The translations under genes were made by a program, and so were the position numbers. The notes beneath the pieces were generated by a model, which worked only from the letters and a program-made list of their open reading frames with translations, was not told the origin of the DNA and did no database searches. A stretch of 64,000 nt of DNA from Theristus sp. LFF4_11 (taxonomy: Eukaryota; Nematoda; Chromadorea; Monhysterida; Xyalidae). The stretch is taken from assembly GCA_030248135.1 (NCBI GenBank), contig JASANC010000728.1, positions 1 to 64,000 of the forward strand. The letters are read 5' to 3'. Of this stretch, positions 56,395-64,000 are shown piece by piece; the stretch's first letter is position 1; the number at the start of each line of letters is the position of its first letter.

Positions 56395-57241
56395 CCAAGA
56401 TATATATATAGTCGGACTGGATAATTTCGGGCATTAGCTGATTGGCTGGTGCGTTACCGTAATCAGTTTCAAACGCGGGCCGTTCAAATTGCTTTTTTAA
56501 ATTTCTAATTTTTGAGTGTTTGTGTTGATAAATGTTTGAATTTTCAATGGACAAAACTTGTTTATGATTTGTGAAATGCTGAAAAATTAAAAAAAGTACA
56601 AGTTTAGGCGAATTATCTAGATACTATTTTTTAGAAAAAAGAACGACGACGACGGTGACAAATGTTAATTAAACATTTGGCCATGAAAGCTACTGTTCTG
56701 TATTTTTAAACTGCAACAAATTGTCTATAAACAGCTCAAAGATGCAGAAAAACTAAAATCAGCTGTTTCCAAAGGCAGAAATTCGTTTTCCGAACAAGTA
56801 CGACGGCAACGGCAACGACGACAACTAAAAATGTTGTTGTGTTTAAATTTTAATTGAAAATTTTGTTTATGATGATTTGTTTTGTCGGAAAATTTTGAAA
56901 AGCAATCGGTTTTCAAACGAATATTCACTTTTCATATATTCACATTCAAATTTGAATATTCACATTCAAACAAGCGTCGAGAGCACATCACCGTCGCCGT
57001 CGTTCTTTTTTCTGAAAAAAAATTCGCCTTAAAATGTATTTTTTTTTATGTTTCTGTATTTCATAAATAATAAACAACTTTTGCCCATTAAAAATCCAAA
57101 CATTCATCAACACAATCACTCAAAAATTTAAAATTTTAAAAAAGCAAAGTGCAATTTGAACGGCCCGCGTTTGAATCGGATTACGGTAACGCATCAGCCA
57201 ATCAGCTAATGCCCGAAATTATCCAGTCCGACTATATATAG
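56395..57241. mobile_element. Long fold-back element with TATATA flanks
   Basis: The left arm TATATAGTCGGACTGGATAA .. GGCATTAGCTGATTGGCTGG is mirrored at the right end (CCAATCAGCTAATGCCCGAA .. CCAGTCCGACTATATATA). The symmetry continues deep inside, for example GAACGACGACGACGGTGAC near 56642 against CACCGTCGCCGTCGTTC near 56990, so most of the 850 bp could fold on itself. It is non-coding. Confidence 0.88.
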
Positions 57242-59525
57242 ATTCTTTAAAAAAGTTAGTAAAACGCCTAAATTTTTCAAACTTCTTCAGACACAAACTT
57301 TCTTGCAATTTGCAAATAAATCGTTGCGCTTTAGTTTCTTATCGATATGCCTAATTACAAAGAGATGACGAAGAGAATGAAGAGACTAATAATGAACCGT
57401 AATAACAGAACGAAAGTTTCACAGTCACATCAAAGCAGCTTGTAACTGTACCTGTACGTCAGCTAGTTCAATGAGAATCATATGAAAAACCGGTTGGGTG
57501 TGCTAAGCGAAAAAAACCAATTTTTCAGAAACAAGAAACTTATTATTACTTGCTTTTCACAAGCAGCCACTGACGACACCGTGGGCGGGCGACCGATTGG
57601 ACCGGCAAAGCTGATGAAAAAGAAACATGCCTGCATAATCACACTGTTCAGTCAGAGGCAGGCTATACTCTAAAAAAGACCTCACTCGCTTCACTGTTAG
57701 TGTCCAGAAAAAATGTTAGTTTCAAAATTTTAAAACAGGTGGAAAATAAGCGGTACACTGTATGTGTGTCCAACAAAATCTTTGCAGCAAAACTTGAATG
57801 AAAAAACAGTCGACAACCAAACGAAAAATGATACTATTGTGCAGGACACTTATTCATGACAAATACACAAACTCTTGGTTTTCATGATCGAACACACAAA
57901 ATGTCAGACGCACCAGTTAGTAGACGGCATCATTATTAATTAAGAATGCATTTGGCGCGGGTAGGAGGCAGTCGTACAATACAGAAGTGCAAGGACATGC
58001 GAGACAACCGTGTGGAATCTATAAACAGAAGCTTCAGTATGTTGTTGGGCTTCAATTATTTGTGCTGTGTGGCAAGAAAGGTAGAATTATCACCCGCCTC
58101 TTCTTTTTGAAGAGAACTGCACCTGCTCACAATTGCAAATCGACGATAAAAAAACAGGAGAAAAACATTCAAATTTCTGACGTAACTGCAAAATTGTTTT
58201 TTGTTAGAATCGAACACATATGCGTAAAGATAGTAGGTCTGATCGTTAATAAATATTCACAACTTCTGCAGGAATTCTTCCACCGCTGTTGGAGCAGCAA
58301 GGAGGTATGTACAACGGTTAAAAAAGAATGTAACACTGGTTTTAAAACGGTCAAACGGTCTACAACCGCTAAAAAATCCTCTTTTCTTTTATTGCAAAGT
58401 GAATGGAATTTTTGAAAAAACAAAGCAATCAATGAACTTCCTTTTCATAAAGCCATTGAAATACCGGATGCTGGCTGGATCTCGTCGGCCATTAAATGAA
58501 GCAAACCAGGCAAATGCACATGGAATTATATTCCAGGCAGGCATCAAATTACATTCTCGACAACTTTCAGACGGCTTCTGATTGAAAAAGAATGGTGGTG
58601 GTTAAAAATCCGAAACATATAAACCTTTTTTGATTTGACCACACACCTCCTCTGATTTGAGAGCGTGTTCTCTCTCATATTAGAACTATTTCCGTTTATG
58701 CACTTAATGAATAAGTATGCATATGGATACGACAATGTTTCCTCGATCTTCGTATCATTCAATGCTTCAGAAGCAATTTGTTATCATGTCGAACATGTTT
58801 TTTTAACTGATTAAAATAGAAGTCGAAGCTGGATCTATGATGCAATATGTTGTGCGGTTGATTCAATCTTGGTTTGGTTTGGTTTCCGGTTTTCTTCCAT
58901 AGCGCTGGGAAAAACAGACAGAGTTTGGCGTGATTAATTGAAAATTTATCAACAAAAATCATTTATCAAAAATGTATTTACTTCGAAACCGGCATTGACG
59001 CCTAACGGGAGGGATAAAGGACAGCATTTAGAAAAAAACTATTACGTGTGGAAGTGCCTCTATGAACTGTAAGCTGAACCTGTTGTTCAAACTCGTTAAC
59101 AACATCAGGCTAAAAAACATATCATCATTAACCGTGAGTTTCCTGTGATTTCAACGTCACACCGTCATTCTATACAGAGATGCGAGAGACGTTCATGTGA
59201 AGATCCAGTCTTTACACCTAAAAATGTCTCTGAAACGCGTATGCTCATGCCGTACCGTACTCAAAGCCGTAACGCACTCATGAACCGTTTGCAGTGCAAA
59301 ACGTTAACCAAGACTTGTGAAAACAAAGCTGATCTTTCAAACAAACAAAACAAGCTTCCTTCGAATCTGATTCCGGCGCTGCACAGTGAATGTATCGGAA
59401 AAACGCAGTTTTTTGCCAATGGGTGCGTCGGTTTTGACGAACTGATTCTAGCATGGCTGCGCTTCAAACCTAGCTGATTGGTTGGCTGCACACATGTGCC
59501 GTGTGCCTACACAGAATGCAAGCAT
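57242..59525. other. Spacer without a supported gene
   Basis: Several open frames of 60-140 codons lack family motifs, splice context or signal peptides. A 110-codon frame at 59145-59477 is Arg/Asn-rich and not recognisable; I do not call it. Confidence 0.45.
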
Positions 59526-59703
59526 CATAAAGGCCCGTTTATACCCGACGTATGCGCAAACGGCACGTCACTTCAGGTCCCGTGCTATCGCATACTGCCG
59601 TTCATACAGACGTAAGTTCGGCACGTCACTTGTCTTGTGTTATTGTATACTACCGTTCATACCTGACGTACGTCTGCATGCGTCAGGTATAAATGGGCCT
59701 TAA
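59526..59703. mobile_element. Short palindromic MITE
   Basis: The ends AAAGGCCCGTTTATACCCGA and, inverted, TAAGGCCCATTTATACCTGA form terminal repeats. Internal copies of CCGTTCATAC.GACGTA and GGCACGTCACTT recur in both orientations. It is about 175 bp and non-coding. Confidence 0.8.
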
Positions 59704-60909
59704 CTGCACTTGCGTTATGCAACCAACCAGTCACCTTGCTAGGTGCTTTATTAACCAGATGAACTGTAGGCAAATCAAAGTTTTCGTCTACGCGAAAATC
59801 TAACAAAATTGTGGGGCACCTAGACAATTCGCAGTAACACCAAACTATGTGTATGCACTTACCCTTTCGCCATCTCGAAAACGAGGTTCACGAAATTCAT
59901 TTGCCACTGCAACGAAGTTCACGTTACACCCTGAATGAAATGAATTCATGAACCTGAACCTTATGAAATAGCAAATTCTTCCTTGGTAACTTTGAACAAA
60001 ATAAAACAAAGCTGAATTCAAAAAGAGCAGATATCAACTCAGAAAGCAAAATAGCTCATCTGAATCGGCAGCAGTGAGTGTGATTATGACCGACCATATG
60101 GTATCCGACCCGAAGTATCACCAGCGTTCAGAACGGGCACTTCAGATGAACAGTTTCATCAATGACCGACGTGTTGATGAAGTTTTAAATCAGAAAAACA
60201 ACGAAAAAGATAATCCGTGTGGCCTTTAGCCATTCGCATATGGTCAACCAACGACCTGTATGTCTGAATGAAAACAATACAGTACCTCAAGTGCCCGACA
60301 TTATTTGGCATAATCATGCCCATTCGCGAGCGAAGCGCTAGCGGAGCGGACAGCGGATGCAGGCATAATATGGCCCATCTGTCGTTCGCGCTAAAATTCC
60401 AAACTTTCTGTGCCTCGCATTGTGAACATAAAAGGAGCTGAGAATTTTTTCTCCTGCACACAGGTGGATAATCCATAGGTAAGCTGTCTGCAGGAGAAAT
60501 TTTTTCGTGGTGACCTTCTGCACACGCTGTGTGCGCAAAACATCGATTCTGAATAAGCTGTTACTTATTCTTCTCCCCCCCTTTTTTCGGCCATGTCATA
60601 AAATGTGTACGCAGTTTCAGTGATATAAAGAAAATTCTGACTATTATGAGAAAAACATTTTCTAGGGTAAAAATCTTTGGGATTTTCAAATTTCGCATTC
60701 ATTTTTTTCTCCGATGCTTCCCAAGGCTTTAAATTTAGCTTGTTTGTACAAAATTACGAAAAATGCTTATTTTGACGTGTATTTGCGATTTCTGCGCGTG
60801 AAACAAACCGTTATTTGACAAATAAAACAATTTCTAGGGGTAACCAACAACGGAGAGTTTGAATTTGATGTTTATTTTTGAAAAAATCAAAGGAATAGTT
60901 GTTAAATAA

Positions 60910-62000
60910 CCAAAGTCGTGACGATTTCGGGCAAATCGGCCGTGGAAATTGGCGAAATCGGTTCAAAAACAAAAAATGAGAAAGTGGTGTATTCCGGGGT
61001 AATTCAATGCGCTGATCACGGATTTCGGGTTAGTTTTTTTATGTGAGCAACTGTATATACTGAATCGTGACGATTTCGGGCGAATCGGCCGTGGAAATTG
61101 GCGAAATCGGTCCAAAAACAAAAAAATGAGAAAACGGTGTTTTCCAGGATAATTCAATGCGCTTATTACGGATTTTGTGTTAGTTTTTTCATGTGAGCAA
61201 CTCTAGATACTGAATCGTGACGATTTCGGGCGAATCGGCCGTGGAAATTGGCGAAATCGGTCCAGAAACGAAAAACAAGAAAAGGGTGTTTCCTAGCGTA
61301 ATTCAATGCGGCGATCACGGATTTTGGGTTAGTTTTTTTATGTGAGCAACTCTAGATGCTGAATCGTGACGATTTCGGGCGAATCGGGCGTGGAAATTAG
61401 CGAAATCGGTCCAAAAACAAAAAAATAGGAAAATTGTCTAGTCCATAAAAATTCAATGCGCTAATTACGAATTTTGGGTTAGTTTTTTATGTGAGCAACT
61501 CTAGATACTGAATCGTGACGATTTCGAGCGAATCGGCCGTGGAAATTGGCGAAATCGGTCCAGAAACGAAAAACTAGAAAAGGGTGTTTTCCAGGGTAAT
61601 TCAATGCACTGATCACGGATTTTGGGTTAGTTTTTTATGTGAACAACTCCAGCTACTGAATCGTGACGATTTCGGGCGAATCGGCCGTGGAAATTGGCGA
61701 AATCGGTCCAGAAACGAAAAACAAGAAAAGGTTGTTTTCCAGGGTAATTCAATGCTCTGATCACGGGTTTTGGATTAGTTTTTTTATGTGAGCAATTCTA
61801 GATACCGAATCGTGACGATTTCGGGTCAATCGGCCGTGGAAATTGGCGAAATCGGTCCAGAAATGAAAAACAAGAAAATTGTGTTGTCCAGGGTAATTCA
61901 TTGCGCCGATCACGGCTTTTGGGTCAGTTTTCTTATGTGAGCAATTCTAGGTACTGAACCGTGAGGATTTCGGGCGAATCGGCCGTAGAAATAGCATAGG
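60910..62000 (+). repeat. 149-bp satellite array, about 8 units
   Basis: The CGTGACGATTTCGG motif (GAGGATTTCGG in the last unit) starts at about 60916, 61068, 61217, 61367, 61516, 61664, 61811 and 61957. Units mostly read TTCGGGCGAATCGGCCG here, against TTCGGCCGAATCGGCCG in most units of the other array, so each array has its own variants. Confidence 0.95.
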
Positions 62001-62271
62001 CGAAATCGGCCCAAAAACGAAAAATGAAAACCTGAGTTCTCCGGGGTTTAGAAGAATGTGTGACCAACGAATTGTGAATTTGGTCCGACCTTCGCGGCTT
62101 ATGTAAAAGTCAGAATATTATCTAAAAATGCGGGAGACGCATATAAAAGGAGGAATATGGCTTTGTGTAAGCAGTGAGAGACTTGGCTCGACAACTCTTT
62201 TCAAGTCTCTGATGTGGTACACACGGATACAAGTACATAAGAGCCATATTTTTGCGCCGTTTATTCACTAC

Positions 62272-62708
62272 CGTATTACCTCTAATAAACCCCCATGGGG
62301 GTTTATTTCTTTACCGACTTCTGGGGTGGGGGTTTATTTTGGGGGGGGTTATTTACAACCAAATTCTAGGGGTGGGGGTTTGTTGAAAATGGCAAAAAAT
62401 ACCTTGCATGGCAGGCAAGAAAGTCGCAGAAACTTCTACTTTTCACTGAGATTTCCTTTTGTAACAGCCTTTTGTAATGAAATTACCACTAACTCATCCC
62501 TTTGGGGCCTTTGGTAGCACAATTTCACCAATGTCACTGCATTCAGCCACTGAATTCGCTAGGTATGTGTTTCAAACAGGTTTCTAATAAACCCCCATGG
62601 GGGTTTATTTTGGATGGGGGATTATTTGGAAACTTGTCGAGGGGGTGGGGGTTTTGTTTTGGGGGGAGTTTAATATGGGGGGGGGGGGTTAATAGAAGTA
62701 ATACGGTA
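62272..62708. mobile_element. G-rich MITE (GM family), copy 2
   Basis: The ends TACCGTATTACCTCTAATAA and TTAATAGAAGTAATACGGTA enclose CCCCCATGGGGG palindromes and G runs as in copy 1 (42077-42533). The interior GAAATTACCA.TAACTCATCC is shared. It sits inside SBE copy 2. Confidence 0.9.
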
Positions 62709-63382
62709 TTTCGGTTGCACATGTACTTTGTAGACAATTAAAACTTCAACATTTGCGGTATTTCGGGCATTTAGCGACCACTAAAACCACTAAAATAACG
62801 ATCAGACTTCAGATCGCTGATACTGGTTTGCCCAGTACAAAGTGTATCGCAGAGGCATTAGGGAACGCAAGGTCTCCTTCTGTGGCAAAGGCAACGACTC
62901 ACGGGACAGACAGTTTATCCTGCCACTAGAGGTAAACAGGCTGAAAATCAACGTAAGACAACACCTTTTTGTCACTGATGCTGGTGTGTACACAGCGATG
63001 CGTACGTTAGCAACGATAAAACCACATGAAACAATGTTTTGCAGTCTCTGATTTTTCTGTTTTTGCACAGAATTTACAGATATTTGATTTACAGAAGTTC
63101 TGCACAGAATTTGCACAGAATTTCGCACATGATGTGATTGCGGACTAAACTGGAAAGGACAGTTAAAAATAATTTTAAAACTGTTTTACACTTTGTAGTA
63201 CAACAAACGCGGCGCAAAAATATGGCTCTTATGTACTTGTATCCGTGTGTACCACATCAGAGACTTGAAAAGAGTTGTCGAGCCAAGTCTCTCACTGCTT
63301 ACACAAAGCCATATTCCTCCTTTTATATGCGTCTCCCGCATTTTTAGATAATTTTCTTACGGTACATTACTGTTATGGGTTT

Positions 63383-63940
63383 ATTCAAACGTGTCTGGAC
63401 TAAAAGTGACGTCATTTGCTTTAAAAACGACCTTTTGTCAAAGTACAGGCACTAAATTTTAGTTTGGTGTGACTAATTCGAAAAAGTTTCGAATCTATCT
63501 CTATCAGTTTTTTTCGGCTCAGCTATTATCATTCGGCTCAGCTATTATCTATCTGAAAAAATTTCTAAGCCAGCTATCTATCTGAAAATTTTTGTCTTCG
63601 AAGATATAAAATGAGTCAATTTTTACCAAAATTTACCATTTTTGCTCGAAATTCGTCAAAATTTCGCTAATTTTAGGTAAAATACGCGTTTATACTTGAT
63701 TTTTAGCATATTTAAGCATTATTTTGCTGTTTTTATAGCCTTTTAGCGTTTTAGCTATCTATCTATCTCATTTCAAAATTTTGACCGCCCCCCCCCCAAA
63801 GTCACATGCCCCCCCCCAAAATTTTCCAGCTATCTATCTATCTGGAAAATTTGCTCTAGCTATCTATATCGCCCCCCCCCACCCCCGGCTCTGGAACAAC
63901 TATGACATGACGTCATTTCAGTGGGACACGTTTAAAAAAA
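63383..63940. mobile_element. CM-family MITE, copy 2, with internal expansion
   Basis: The left end TTCAAACGTGTCTGGACTAA and AGTGACGTCA and the right end TGACGTCATTTCAGTGGGAC with ACGTTT are mirror copies of the CM ends at 50855-51060. Between them is about 380 bp of CTATCTATCTA microsatellite and C runs not present in copy 1. Confidence 0.75.
63500..63890. repeat. TATC microsatellite and poly-C tracts
   Basis: AGCTATCTATCTATC units occur at about 63580, 63755, 63830 and 63860, interspersed with C8-C10 runs. This is low complexity within the CM MITE. Confidence 0.85.
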
Positions 63941-64000
63941 TAGGTCATACATTACCAATAAAACCGCAACCACCACACCGTGGCCAAAAGTCAGACACTG

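Larger units (their letters stand above)
60305..63352. mobile_element. Satellite-bearing mobile element (SBE), copy 2
   Basis: Same order of parts as copy 1: left end CATGCCCATTCGCGAGCG and GCGGACAGCG, satellite (60910-62000), a unique link, then inverted arms (left about 62118-62268 with TATCTAAAAATGCGGGAGAC, right about 63205-63352). It contains a G-rich MITE at 62272-62708 that copy 1 lacks, and lacks the M1 insertion that copy 1 has. Confidence 0.7.

Noticed and set aside
59145..59477. 110-codon open frame as a small gene
   Set aside because: No signal peptide, domain, splice context or codon bias sets it apart from other spacer frames.

Overview
The window looks like nuclear DNA of an invertebrate animal. 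Every gene is split by short spliceosomal introns (mostly 50-150 bp, GT-AG), there are no operons or Shine-Dalgarno sites, and the spacer is AT-rich and full of cut-and-paste DNA transposons, SINEs and a satellite. Gene content (a WWOX-type dehydrogenase, two neuropeptide-type GPCRs, an SLC22-type carrier, a 4CL/luciferase-type acyl-CoA synthetase, a very large zinc-finger gene) suits a protostome. A nematode that has kept many ancestral genes is my weak guess; nothing in the window proves the phylum.

Layout. 0.4-2.7 kb (+): SDR domain of a WWOX-like oxidoreductase, five exons. 3.2-5.4 kb (-): myosuppressin/DMSR-like GPCR, two exons. 5.4-14.9 kb: mostly non-coding, with a fold-back element (7.1-7.9 kb) and a dead mariner-type transposon (12.3-13.2 kb). 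14.9-31.4 kb (-): one very long multi-zinc-finger gene of about 35 exons, whose introns hold two tRNA-derived SINEs and a second dead mariner-type element. 31.5-33.1 kb: SINE and fold-back debris. 33.15-35.68 kb (+): acyl-CoA synthetase with ten recognisable exons and a one-base frameshift just before its conserved C-terminal lysine motif. 36.8-41.4 kb (-): SLC22-type transporter, eleven exons that join in phase. 42.0-50.0 kb: transposons and a 149-bp satellite carried inside a mobile element. 51.2-51.7 kb (+): small one-pass membrane protein. 52.0-53.1 kb (-): secreted Cys-rich protein. 53.4-55.75 kb (-): FMRFamide-receptor-like GPCR, five exons. 55.8-64 kb: fold-back element, MITEs and a second copy of the satellite-bearing element.

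The genes do not form a pathway. The most informative part is the repeat landscape. Two copies of one satellite-bearing element differ mainly in satellite copy number (about 17 versus 8). Because each copy carries insertions the other lacks, they serve as empty-site controls that reveal target duplications of other elements. The exon boundaries given were worked out by hand from splice sites, reading-frame phase and family motifs; transcript data would be the proper test.
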